A DNA stretch of 64,000 bases, taken from contig NZ_CP114909.1 in NCBI RefSeq assembly GCF_027497355.1, positions 5,537,001 to 5,601,000 of the forward strand, read 5' to 3'. The position numbers and the translations under genes are program-made. Source of the DNA: Micromonospora sp. WMMA1947 (lineage in GTDB: Bacteria > Actinomycetota > Actinomycetes > Mycobacteriales > Micromonosporaceae). How positions within the stretch are numbered: the first letter of the stretch is position 1; each line of letters begins with the position of its first letter. Below the pieces are notes generated by a model that worked only from the letters and a program-made list of their open reading frames with translations, had not been told where the DNA came from and did not search any database. This document shows, piece by piece, positions 51,894 to 59,995 of the stretch.

Positions 51894-53390
51894 TCAGCGG
51901 GTGGGGGTGAGCAGGCGGCGGTAGAGGGCGTCCAGGTGTTCGGCCTGCGACTCCCACGTCCATCCGGGCAGTGGCGAGTCCGGGCCCTCGTACGCGGCGC
52001 GGTAGCGCGCCGGATCCGCCAGCACCGTCCGGACGGCGCGGGCCAGGTCGGTGGCGTCGCGGGCGCGGAACACCTCGCCCTGGCCGGTGGCGCGGACCGT
52101 CTCGGCCATGGTGCGGACGTCGCTGACCACGATCGGCAGCCGCGCGTGCGCGTACTCGAAGAACTTCGTGATCAGCGCGATCTCGTGATTGGGCCAGTGG
52201 TGCAGCGGGATCACCCCGATGTCGGCGGTGGCGAGGAACGCGACGAGCTGGCGGTGCGGCACGTACGGCAGCACGTGCACCCGGTCGCCCACCCCGTGTC
52301 GGGCCGCGCGGGCGACGACCTGGCGGACGTAGGCGGCGGCCGGGTCGGCGACGACAAGCGCCAGGTGTACGCCGGGCAGCAGCGGCAGCGCCTCGACCAC
52401 GGTGCCCACGCCGCGCTGGACCGCCATCGCCCCGCTGTAGACGAGCAGCGGCGTGTCCGGGCGCAGACCGCACCGCTGCCGCAGGTCAGGAGCGGCCAGG
52501 TCGGCGGACTCGAAGGCGGCCGACTCGAGGGCGGGCGGCTCGGAGGCGACCGGCTCGGGAGCGACCGGCTCGGGAGCGACCGGCTCGGGAGCGACCGGCT
52601 CGGGAGCGACCGGCTCGGGAGCGACCGGCTCGGGAGCGACCGGCTCGAAAGCGACCGAGTCGGGGGCGGCGGTGACCGGGGCGTTCAGGATCACGGTCGG
52701 GCGTTCGGGCAGGGCGTGGTCGCGTACCAGCAGGTCGGCGAGCGTGTCGGAGACGGTGACGACCGCGTCGGCGTGACCGGCGTACTCGCGGACGTAGCCG
52801 AGGTGGGCGGGCAGCCAGCGGACGTTGTCGCGACGGGGCCGCGCGCCGGGAAGCCACTCGTGCGCGTCCCAGACCAGCTTGACGTCGCGTCCGGCGGCGC
52901 GGGCGCGGTCCACGGCGCGGGCGGCCACGCCGAGCATCCGGAAGTCGTGCGCGTGGATCAGGTCGGGGCGCAGGTCGTCGACGACGGGTCCGGCGACCCG
53001 TTCGTAGTCCCAGAGGCCGGGCTCCAGCCGCCGCCATGCCCCGTCGCGCAGCCGGGCCCGCCAGTAGCGGACCTGGGCGTGCTCGACGGGCCGGCGGGCC
53101 AGCCGCGCCGCGCGCAACGGCAGCCCGCCCCGGGCCACCAGCTGCGCCCGCAGCCCGGACACGCCGCGCAGCCCGGAGACGGTCGGTCCAGTGGCGCGAG
53201 GAGCCGCGAGCGGCAGGACGCGTACCTCGGCGTCGCCGAGCCGCCGGCGGCGTTCGGCGTCGACGTGGGCGCAGCCGATCAGTGTGACGTCCCAGCCGGC
53301 GTCGGCGGCCGAGCGGGCCGCCTTCTGCACCCGCGAGTCACCGTCGACCGCGTTGTCGACGAGCATGACCACGCGCCGGCGAAGCCGCAT
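51894..53390 (-). CDS. Glycosyltransferase family 4 (GT-B) with repetitive linker
   Basis: A 498-residue GT-B glycosyltransferase. The N-terminal Rossmann domain has VVMLVDNAVDGDSRVQKAAR and LIHAHDFRMLG; the C-terminal domain has LLVYSGAMAVQRGVGTVVEA and IALITKFFEYAHARLPIVVS, where the donor-binding Glu is expected. Between the domains, about residues 255-305, runs a Pro-Glu-rich tandem repeat (VAPEP units). ATG 53390 is chosen with AAGGGG upstream; GTG 53408 is possible. Donor and acceptor unknown. Confidence 0.85.
   Translation of the reverse strand: MRLRRRVVMLVDNAVDGDSRVQKAARSAADAGWDVTLIGCAHVDAERRRRLGDAEVRVLPLAAPRATGPTVSGLRGVSGLRAQLVARGGLPLRAARLARRPVEHAQVRYWRARLRDGAWRRLEPGLWDYERVAGPVVDDLRPDLIHAHDFRMLGVAARAVDRARAAGRDVKLVWDAHEWLPGARPRRDNVRWLPAHLGYVREYAGHADAVVTVSDTLADLLVRDHALPERPTVILNAPVTAAPDSVAFEPVAPEPVAPEPVAPEPVAPEPVAPEPVAPEPVASEPPALESAAFESADLAAPDLRQRCGLRPDTPLLVYSGAMAVQRGVGTVVEALPLLPGVHLALVVADPAAAYVRQVVARAARHGVGDRVHVLPYVPHRQLVAFLATADIGVIPLHHWPNHEIALITKFFEYAHARLPIVVSDVRTMAETVRATGQGEVFRARDATDLARAVRTVLADPARYRAAYEGPDSPLPGWTWESQAEHLDALYRRLLTPTR
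52546..52665. repeat. 15-bp minisatellite inside the glycosyltransferase gene
   Basis: The unit GCGACCGGCTCGGGA occurs six times perfectly from 52546 to 52635 and twice with changes to 52665. Being 15 bp it keeps the frame and encodes Glu-Pro-Val-Ala-Pro repeats on the minus strand, in the linker between the two enzyme domains. Copy number can vary by slippage without breaking the gene. Confidence 0.9.
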
Positions 53391-53558
53391 CGTCGAACAC
53401 CCCTTCACCCGTACGCCCCGACGGGCGCGAGTGTACGGGGAGGCGCGACTGTCACGACGGCCGCGAAACCGGCTCTGAGCTGCGGTGACGCCGATTGTGC
53501 AGCAGGTGGTCAGGTGCCGGCCGGTGAACGTTCACCGGCCGTGCACCGGACGGGCGGG

Positions 53559-54698
53559 TCAGGCCGTACCGGAGGAGGCCAGCGCGGCGGGGGCGATCGG
53601 CTGCCGGCTGTCCTTGCGGTTGGGCAGCGACAGGCGGATGACCTTCCACCAGGCGGAGGCGACCTGCTTGGGCAGCGGGCCGGTGGTGTAGTGCAGGCCG
53701 TACCTGTCGAACAGCGCCCGCACCTGCGGGGCGATCTCCTGGTAGCGGTTGCTGGGCAGGTCTGGGAAGAGGTGGTGCTCGATCTGGAACGACAGGTTGC
53801 CGGTCATGATGTGCATGAGGCGGCTGCCGCTGATGTTGGCCGAGCCGAGCATCTGGCGCAGGTACCACTCGCCGCGGGTCTCGCCCTCGATGGAGGTCTT
53901 CTCGAACGTCTCGACGCCGTTCGGGAAGTGCCCGCACATGATCACCGAGTGGCTCCACACGTTGCGCAGGAGGTTCGCGGTGAACGTGGCGGCGAGCGTG
54001 GACAGGAACGACGGGCCGGACAGCAGCGGGTGCACCACGTAGTCCTTGAGCACCTGGCGGCGGATCTTGCGGCCGACGGCCTTGGCCTTGGCCCGGAACT
54101 TCGGGTCCTTGAGCTTGCGCTGCTTGAGGTGGTCGCCCAGCTCCATGTCGTACGCGGCGATGCCGTACTCGAAGAACGCGGCGTTGAGCAGGTTCCACAG
54201 CGGCTGACCCAGGTGCATGGGGTGCCACGGCTGGTCCTCGTCGACGCGCATGATGCCGTACCCGAGGTCGTTGTCCTTGCCGACGACGTTGGTGTAGCGG
54301 TGGTGCAGCTCGTTGTGCGACTGCTTCCACTGGTCGGCCGGGGAGACGTGGTCCCACTCCCAGGTGGTGGAGTGGATCTTCGGGTCGCGCATCCAGTCCC
54401 ACTGGCCGTGCAGGACGTTGTGCCCGATCTCCATGTTCTCCAGGATCTTGGCGACCGTGAGCCCGGCCGTGCCGACGACCCAGGCCGGCGGGAACAGCGA
54501 GAACAGCAGCACCGCCCGACTGCTCATCTCCAGTGTCCGCTGGGTCTTGACCACCTTGCGGATGTAGCGGGCGTCCCGCTCCCCCCGGTCGGCGAGGACC
54601 CGGTCCCGGATCGCGTCCAGTTCCTTGCCGATGATCTCGATGTCCTCGGCGCTCAGGTGGGCGATCGGGTTGACGGCCTTCTTCTGGATGACGGTCAC
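53559..54698 (-). CDS. Membrane fatty acid desaturase (acyl-CoA/acyl-lipid type)
   Basis: A 379-residue desaturase with the three His boxes GHNVLHGQW, HNELHHRYTN and QIEHHLFPDLP, and hydrophobic segments between them. The di-iron enzyme inserts a double bond using electrons from the reductase encoded by the gene directly upstream (16 bases apart). GTG 54698 follows AGGAG. Similar to mycobacterial DesA3 with Rv3230c, where the same pair of activities works together. Confidence 0.9.
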   Translation of the reverse strand: MTVIQKKAVNPIAHLSAEDIEIIGKELDAIRDRVLADRGERDARYIRKVVKTQRTLEMSSRAVLLFSLFPPAWVVGTAGLTVAKILENMEIGHNVLHGQWDWMRDPKIHSTTWEWDHVSPADQWKQSHNELHHRYTNVVGKDNDLGYGIMRVDEDQPWHPMHLGQPLWNLLNAAFFEYGIAAYDMELGDHLKQRKLKDPKFRAKAKAVGRKIRRQVLKDYVVHPLLSGPSFLSTLAATFTANLLRNVWSHSVIMCGHFPNGVETFEKTSIEGETRGEWYLRQMLGSANISGSRLMHIMTGNLSFQIEHHLFPDLPSNRYQEIAPQVRALFDRYGLHYTTGPLPKQVASAWWKVIRLSLPNRKDSRQPIAPAALASSGTA

Positions 54699-54714
54699 GT
54701 TGGGTGGCTCCTGT

Positions 54715-55806
54715 TCAGAGATCGATGTCGCAGGTACCGGCGGCGGCCGACACGCACGTCTGGACGAGCACGCCGTCCCCCGGTACGGCCGTGGTGACGT
54801 CGCCGTTGCGCAGGTCGCGGACGGCGCCCTGGCGCAGCGGTACGACGCAGCCGAAGCAGATGCCCATCCGGCACCCGGAAGGCATCAGCACTCCGGCGTT
54901 CTCCCCCGCGTCGAGCAGGGTGGTGGCGCCGTCGGACTCGACGGTCACCCCCGCCCCGGTGAAGGTCACCGTGCCTCCCTCGCCCGGCGTGATCACCGTC
55001 GGGCGGAACCGCTCGGTGTGCAACCGCTCGACGAGGCCGTTCGAGGACCAGTACCCCTCAACCGCGTCGAGCATGCCGATCGGTCCGCAGGCCCACGCCT
55101 CGCGGTCGAGGTGGTCGGGCACCAGGGCGGCGAGTTCGGTGACGTCGAGCAGGCCGTCGGTGTCGGTGTGCCGCTCGATCAGCCGCAGCGCGCCGCGGTC
55201 GGCGAGCGCGCGCAGTTCCGCGCCGAAGATGACGTCGTCGCGAGTGGGCGCCGAGTGCACGAGCACCACGTCGGCCCGGTCGGCAAGCCCGGAGCGCAGC
55301 ATCCCCATGACCGGGGTGATGCCGCTGCCGGCGGTGAGGAACAGGACGCGCTCGGGCGTCGCGGCGGGCAGCACGAACTCGCCCTGGGCCTGGTCGAGGT
55401 GCACGATGGTGCCGGGCCGGATCCGGCGTACGAGATGGTTGCTGACCTTGCCGTCGGGGATCGCCTTCACCGTGACGGAGATCCGGCCGTCGGTGGCGTC
55501 CGGCGGCGAGGTGAGCGAGTACGCGCGCCACTGGCGCACCCCGTCGACGTCCACGCCGAGGCGGATGTACTGCCCGGGGGTGTGGCCCTGCCAGGCGCGG
55601 CCGGGCTGGATCACCAGCGTGGCGGCGTCGCGGGTCACCGGGTGGACGGCGACGATCCGCCCGCGCAGCGGGGCGCCGGCGCGCAGGGGCGCGATCAGGT
55701 CGAGATAGTCGTCGGGCAGCACCGGTGTGGTGACCGCTCCGGCCAGCCGCAGCAGCCTGTCCCGGAAGGTGACCTTCTGAGGGCGGCGGGAGGCAGTTGT
55801 GGTCAT
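54715..55806 (-). CDS. Ferredoxin reductase with C-terminal 2Fe-2S domain (desaturase electron donor)
   Basis: A 363-residue protein. The FAD domain has QYIRLGVDVDGVRQWRAYSL, the NAD(P)H domain has LFLTAGSGITPVMGML and ACGPIGMLDAVEGYW, and the C-terminal plant-type 2Fe-2S domain has the Cys pattern CRMGICFGC plus a later Cys in VQTCVSAA. It passes electrons from NAD(P)H to the desaturase encoded next to it. The frame continues far upstream, but ATG 55806 with CACGCT at leaderless spacing gives the normal N-terminus. Divergent from the PucR regulator. Confidence 0.9.
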   Translation of the reverse strand: MTTTASRRPQKVTFRDRLLRLAGAVTTPVLPDDYLDLIAPLRAGAPLRGRIVAVHPVTRDAATLVIQPGRAWQGHTPGQYIRLGVDVDGVRQWRAYSLTSPPDATDGRISVTVKAIPDGKVSNHLVRRIRPGTIVHLDQAQGEFVLPAATPERVLFLTAGSGITPVMGMLRSGLADRADVVLVHSAPTRDDVIFGAELRALADRGALRLIERHTDTDGLLDVTELAALVPDHLDREAWACGPIGMLDAVEGYWSSNGLVERLHTERFRPTVITPGEGGTVTFTGAGVTVESDGATTLLDAGENAGVLMPSGCRMGICFGCVVPLRQGAVRDLRNGDVTTAVPGDGVLVQTCVSAAAGTCDIDL

Positions 55807-55839
55807 ATGACCAGCGTGACCGCCCGATCGCATAACATC

Positions 55840-55850
55840 TTGACCGTCAA
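55840..55850. promoter_or_regulatory. Small palindrome in the divergent desaturase/PucR control region
   Basis: TTGACCGTCAA is an 11-bp odd palindrome in the 84-base gap between the two divergent starts. A PucR-type or other regulator may bind it; the site is too short to be certain. Confidence 0.3.
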
Positions 55851-55890
55851 AGGTGAAACAGTCCCGGTTTTTTGTTCGGAGGGAACAACG

Positions 55891-57114
55891 ATGACGTCGG
55901 AGGCCGGTACGGGGCAGCGCGCCGCGCACCTCAACCTCGACGCCGGGGTGGCGGAGACGCTGCGCGCCCGGCTGCCGATGGTGGCCGAGCGGACGGTCTC
56001 CGCGATCACCGCCGAGGTACCGGACTACTCCGGCGCGCTCACCGGCGCCATGCGAGCGAAGATCGAAAACGCGGTACGCATCGCGCTGGGAACGTTCCTC
56101 CAGCTCATCGAGGGTACCCAGGCGTTCGACCCGAGCACTCCCCTGGCCCCGGCGCTGGAGGCCGCGTACGCGCTGGGCAGCGGCGAGGCCCGCTCGGGGC
56201 GCAGCATGGACGCGCTGCTGGCCGCGTACCGGGTGGGCGCCCGGGTGGCCTGGCGCGAGGTGTCCACCACGACGGTACGGAGCGGGCTGGCCGCCGAGAC
56301 GGTGGCCGAGTTCGCCGAGCTGATGTTCGCCTACATCGACGAGCTGTCCGCGGCGAGCGTGGCCGGGCACGCCGACGAGCTGGCGAGCGCCGGCCGGATG
56401 CGCCGCCGCAGCCTGGAACGGCTCACCCAGCAGTTGCTGGCCGGCGAGCCGGAGGAGTCGCTGCGGCGCAGCGCGGAGCGCGCCGACTGGCCGCCGCCGC
56501 AGACGCTGACAGTGGTGCTGCTGCCCCGCCGGCACCTGCGCGCGGTGCTGGCGCTGCTCAGCCCGTACACGCTGGAGAGCGGGGAGGACCTGCCCGGCGT
56601 GAATTCGGTCGAGGATCTGGCCGTCCTGCTGGTGCCGGACATGCACGGCGGCCGGCGCCGCCAGCTCACCCGGCTGCTGCACGGGCACCGGGCGGTGCTC
56701 GGCCCGGCCCGGCCCTGGCACCGGGTCGCCGCGTCGTACCAGCGGGCCACCCGGGCGCTCGCGCTGGGACTCGGCGAGCCGGACGCCGGGCCTGTCGACA
56801 CCGAACGCCACCTGGCCACGCTGCTGCTCAGCATGGACCCGGAGGCCCTGGCCGACCTGCGCGCGCAGGCGCTCGCGCCGCTGGCACCGCTGCCCCCGGC
56901 CACCGCGCACCGGCTGGCCGAGACGCTGCGGTCGTGGCTGCTGCACCAGGGACGCCGCGACGACGTGGCAGCCGACCTGTTCGTGCACCCGCAGACCGTC
57001 CGCTACCGGATGGGCAAGCTGCGGGAGCTGTTCGGCGACCGGCTGCACGACCCGGCCACGGTCCTCGACCTCACCATCGCTCTCGCCGTACCCCCGGAGC
57101 CGGACGACACCTGA
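55891..57114 (+). CDS. PucR/CdaR-family transcriptional regulator
   Basis: A 407-residue protein with an N-terminal RsbT-like helical domain (LEAAYALGSGEARSGRSMDA), a middle GGDEF-like remnant and the C-terminal PucR helix-turn-helix (DDVAADLFVHPQTVRYRMGK, LRELFGDRLHDP). It faces the desaturase operon across 84 bases and is probably its regulator, sensing lipid state or temperature by inference. GGAGGG precedes ATG 55891. Confidence 0.85.
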   Translation: MTSEAGTGQRAAHLNLDAGVAETLRARLPMVAERTVSAITAEVPDYSGALTGAMRAKIENAVRIALGTFLQLIEGTQAFDPSTPLAPALEAAYALGSGEARSGRSMDALLAAYRVGARVAWREVSTTTVRSGLAAETVAEFAELMFAYIDELSAASVAGHADELASAGRMRRRSLERLTQQLLAGEPEESLRRSAERADWPPPQTLTVVLLPRRHLRAVLALLSPYTLESGEDLPGVNSVEDLAVLLVPDMHGGRRRQLTRLLHGHRAVLGPARPWHRVAASYQRATRALALGLGEPDAGPVDTERHLATLLLSMDPEALADLRAQALAPLAPLPPATAHRLAETLRSWLLHQGRRDDVAADLFVHPQTVRYRMGKLRELFGDRLHDPATVLDLTIALAVPPEPDDT

Positions 57115-57146
57115 CGCCGCGCCGGGGCGCACGGCCCTCTGCGGCC

Positions 57147-57161
57147 GGGACCTCCGGCCCT
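57147..57161 (+). promoter_or_regulatory. DosR/DevR-box-like sequence before the nitroreductase
   Basis: GGGACCTCCGGCCCT is an interrupted palindrome of the GGGNCC-N3-GGNCCC kind recognised by DosR-type regulators in actinobacteria, 60 bases before the Acg-like gene. Acg is a DosR-regulon member in M. tuberculosis. Confidence 0.4.
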
Positions 57162-57220
57162 GTCCGCCCGCGACGGCGGCGGGCAGGGTCGGAAGGGGAC
57201 GAGCAACCAGGAGGGCCGCC

Positions 57221-58207
57221 ATGAACAGCTCATCGACCCGCACCGACCAGGACCCGAGGGTACGGGTGCTGGAGGCGGCCGCCCGGCAGTCCCTGCACGC
57301 CCCGTCGGTGTTCAACACCCAGCCCTGGCGCTGGCGGATCAGCGGCGACGTGCTGGAGCTGCGCGTCGAGCCGGACCGGCAACTCGCCCACACCGACCCG
57401 GACGGCCGGTTGCTCATGCTGAGCTGCGGCGCCGCCCTGCACCACGCGCGCGTGTCCTTGGCGGCGGCCGGGTGGGCGGTCACCGTCGAGCGGCTGCCCG
57501 AGCCGTCGCTGCTGGCCCGGGTGCGTACCACCGGCCCCGCCGACCTGGACGTGCCGGCGGGTCGCCTGGTCGACGCCATCCCGCGCCGCCGCACCGACCG
57601 CCGGGCGTACGGGGACCGGCCGGTGCCGGAGGCGGTGCTGTCCCGGCTCGGGGACGCCGTCGAGGCCGAGGGCGCGCACCTGCACGTGGTCCGGCCGGAC
57701 CAGATGCCGATGCTCGCCGTCTCCACCGGGCGCGCGGCGGACGCGGAGCTGGCCGACCCCGCGTACCGGGAGGAGCTGCACCACTGGACCCACCGGCCGG
57801 CAGGCAGCGGCGACGGGGTGCCAGCCACCACCGCCGTGCGACCGTCCCCTCGGCGGGTGCCGCTGCGCGACTACGCCCCCGGCGAGGCGGCCGGGCTCAG
57901 CGCGGGCACGGACTTCGACCGGGGCGCGGCGTACCTGATCCTGTTCGGTGACTCCGACGAGCCGGCGGCCTGGCTGCGCGGCGGCGAGGCACTGTCGGCG
58001 CTGCTGCTCACCGCCACCGCCGAGGGCTTGGCCAGCGCGCCGCTCAGCGACGCCGTGGAGGTGGCCTGGCCACGCCGGATGATGCGCGACCTGCTGGCGG
58101 GCATCGGCGATCCGTACCTGGTGGTGCGCGTGGGCTGGGGCCCGGACGGGGATCTGCCGCCCGCGCCGCGCCGCGCGCCGGCCGACGTGATCGAGGTGGT
58201 GGACTAG
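57221..58207 (+). CDS. Acg-like nitroreductase family protein
   Basis: A 328-residue nitroreductase-fold protein of the Acg (Rv2032) type: LHAPSVFNTQPWRWRISGDV, IPRRRTDRRAYGDRPVPEAV, SALLLTATAEGLASAPLSDA, DPYLVVRVGWG. The mycobacterial relative binds FMN but lacks normal reductase activity and has been proposed to sequester the cofactor under hypoxia. AGGAGGG precedes ATG 57221. Confidence 0.85.
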   Translation: MNSSSTRTDQDPRVRVLEAAARQSLHAPSVFNTQPWRWRISGDVLELRVEPDRQLAHTDPDGRLLMLSCGAALHHARVSLAAAGWAVTVERLPEPSLLARVRTTGPADLDVPAGRLVDAIPRRRTDRRAYGDRPVPEAVLSRLGDAVEAEGAHLHVVRPDQMPMLAVSTGRAADAELADPAYREELHHWTHRPAGSGDGVPATTAVRPSPRRVPLRDYAPGEAAGLSAGTDFDRGAAYLILFGDSDEPAAWLRGGEALSALLLTATAEGLASAPLSDAVEVAWPRRMMRDLLAGIGDPYLVVRVGWGPDGDLPPAPRRAPADVIEVVD

Positions 58208-58250
58208 TCACGGGGGCCTGGTGCGCCCGGCCCCGTCGTAGCCTCGACGG

Positions 58251-58988
58251 GTGTGGAACCTCGACCCGGCCGGCGCGTTCGTGGTCTTCGGCGATCAGGA
58301 CTCCGGGTGCGTCTCCTACGGCGTGGAGTCGGCGGGCCGACGCTGGTTCGTCAAGCGGGCACGGACACCTGCCGCGCGTGAGTCGCTGACCCGCGCGCTG
58401 GGCCTGCACGCCGCCGTCCGGCACCCTGCCGTGGTCCGGCCCGAGATGGTGCGCGACGGCACCGACGGCCCGACGCTGGTGTACCCGTGGTGCGACGGCG
58501 TCGTGCTCAACCACGCCACCACCGGCGGCGGCAGTGACCGGAGAGGCCTGGCCCGCTTCCAGCGGCTGCCGGTCGCCGAGGTCCGTGCGGCGCTGGACAC
58601 GATCCTCGACGCCCACCTGGCCGTGAGCGCGGCCGGGTACGTCGCCGTCGACCTGTACGACGGCTGCTTCCTCTACGATTTCGACGCCCGCCGGATGCGG
58701 CTGATCGACCTGGACGAGTACCGCCCGGGGCCGTTCGTGCTGGACTCCGACCGGCTGCCCGGCTCCCGTCGTTACCTGTCGCCGGAGGAGCTGACCCGGG
58801 GCGCGACGATCGACGAGCGCACGACAGTCCATGCGCTGGGCCGGACGCTGCACCACCTCCTCGACGGGCCGGCCGGCTGGCGGGGCAGTGCTCTTGAGCG
58901 CGCGGTCGTCGACCGTGCCACCCGGCCCGGCCCGGCGTCGCGGCAGGCCACGGTGGCCGATCTGGTCCGCGACTGGCGGGCCACCTGA
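58251..58988 (+). CDS. Protein-kinase-like protein with degenerate catalytic loop
   Basis: A 245-residue kinase-fold protein. RRWFVKRAR holds the ATP Lys, and GYVAVDLYDGCFLYDF stands where the HRD catalytic loop should be (Asp kept, Asn changed). MRLIDLDEYRPG replaces DFG with DLDE, as in aminoglycoside-kinase-like proteins. It is probably an atypical kinase or pseudokinase. TAGCCT six bases before GTG 58251 gives a leaderless start. Confidence 0.7.
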   Translation: MWNLDPAGAFVVFGDQDSGCVSYGVESAGRRWFVKRARTPAARESLTRALGLHAAVRHPAVVRPEMVRDGTDGPTLVYPWCDGVVLNHATTGGGSDRRGLARFQRLPVAEVRAALDTILDAHLAVSAAGYVAVDLYDGCFLYDFDARRMRLIDLDEYRPGPFVLDSDRLPGSRRYLSPEELTRGATIDERTTVHALGRTLHHLLDGPAGWRGSALERAVVDRATRPGPASRQATVADLVRDWRAT

Positions 58989-59456
58989 TCCGCCGGCCGT
59001 CCACGGTGGTGGCGGGTGCCCCGGCCCGGATCGTGACTGTCGGTTACGGCGGCACCGATCTCGCGCGGAGTCGCACAGGGTAACGAGGCGCGGGCCCGGT
59101 CGGATGACCGATTTCTCACCGGACCGCCCCTGAGCAGCGTAGATGCGCGACGGGTCGCCCGCGGCGCCCATGCACCTCCGCGCCCTTTGCTCTGCAGCCG
59201 CATACGCGGCAGTGGCGGTGAGTCACTGATGCGTCGATGGCGGCAGAGCAAAGGGCGCGGGGTGGGTCATGCCGAGGAAAAGGCTGGCGCTACCGTCCGT
59301 GACGGCGAGCCCGAGGTGGGCCGCCCCTAGCGGCCGTACCGCCCCGGTGGGTGACCGCGGGCCGTCGCGGGAAACCGGCTCCCGGCGCTCGTCCGGCGCT
59401 TAGCGTGGGACGAGGGGCGGCCTGCCCGGGGCGCCGGTGAGCGGAGGGAGAACGCG
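58989..59456. other. Gene-free 468 bases with one large structured inverted repeat
   Basis: No coding frame of quality. The middle holds the 18-bp-armed inverted repeat described separately. The last 30 bases hold the ribosome site of the small gene at 59457. Confidence 0.6.
59178..59260. repeat. Perfect 18-bp inverted repeat with nested stems
   Basis: CCGCGCCCTTTGCTCTGC (59178-59195) and GCAGAGCAAAGGGCGCGG (59243-59260) pair perfectly. Inside, CGCAT/ATGCG (59199-59203, 59229-59233) and CAGTG/CACTG (59210-59214, 59224-59228) also pair, closing a 9-base loop. An 83-base cruciform or structured RNA could form. It could be a terminator, an RNA gene or a repeated intergenic element. Confidence 0.75.
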
Positions 59457-59627
59457 GTGACGGAGCCGGAGGAGGAGCAGGAGAAGACCCGCAAGACCGA
59501 TCGGGTGCTGTTCTCGCCCGACGGCGACCCGCACCACACGCTCGCCGAGGCGCCCCAGCCGGACGAGCACCTGCCGCCCACTGTCACCCGGGACGGCCAC
59601 ACGGACGTGCTCGACGACGAGCAGTGA
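59457..59627 (+). CDS. Small acidic protein, 56 residues
   Basis: GTG 59457 with GGAGGGAG upstream opens 56 codons (TEPEEEQEKTRKTDRVLFSP, LPPTVTRDGHTDVLDDEQ), strongly acidic and probably unfolded. Codon bias is right for a real gene. Family not recognised. Confidence 0.6.
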   Translation: MTEPEEEQEKTRKTDRVLFSPDGDPHHTLAEAPQPDEHLPPTVTRDGHTDVLDDEQ

Positions 59628-59715
59628 GCGCACCGTCCCGCCCGGCTCGCCGGCCGGGCGGGACGTGTCGCGCTCAGACCGGCGGAGCCTCGTCGACGCC
59701 GGGACCTGTTGACGG

Positions 59716-59976
59716 TCAGACCGGCGGGATGCCGGAGCGGCCGATGTCCGACATGTCGTCGCCGATCTCGGTCCGGGTGCCGGCCACCGGACCGGCGCCG
59801 GCCTCGGTCCGGTCCTCGAGGCACGCGTCGCCCAGCCCGTGCATCAGCTCCCCGACCACGGCGAGCGCCGAGCCCTTGTCCGGGCAGGGCGTCCCGGTGG
59901 CGAGCACCTGACCGTCGCCGCCGACGACGGTGAATCCCACAGTGCCGTCGGCCTCGCTCTCGATGACGAACTTCAT
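59716..59976 (-). CDS. Small hypothetical protein (DUF1508/YegP-like N-terminal part)
   Basis: 86 residues; the first half (MKFVIESEADGTVGFTVVGG, DGQVLATG) resembles the repeat of YegP/DUF1508 proteins, the rest is Gly/Asp-rich. It lies 20 bases after the amidotransferase stop on the same strand and may share its transcript. GGAGGAGC precedes ATG 59976. Function unknown. Confidence 0.55.
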   Translation of the reverse strand: MKFVIESEADGTVGFTVVGGDGQVLATGTPCPDKGSALAVVGELMHGLGDACLEDRTEAGAGPVAGTRTEIGDDMSDIGRSGIPPV

Positions 59977-59995
59977 CGTGCTCCTCCCGCCCCGC

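Noticed and set aside
52546..52665. Possible CRISPR-like array
   Set aside because: Units are 15 bp and contiguous without spacers, and encode in-frame peptide repeats.
51381..54797. A plus-strand open frame of over 1100 codons
   Set aside because: It runs antisense through the AlaRS-like, glycosyltransferase and desaturase genes; composition is Arg/Gly/Val-rich without any domain. A typical GC-rich antisense artefact.
54715..57831. A minus-strand frame of over 1000 codons
   Set aside because: Only the last 363 codons are real (ferredoxin reductase). The rest is antisense to the PucR regulator and nitroreductase.
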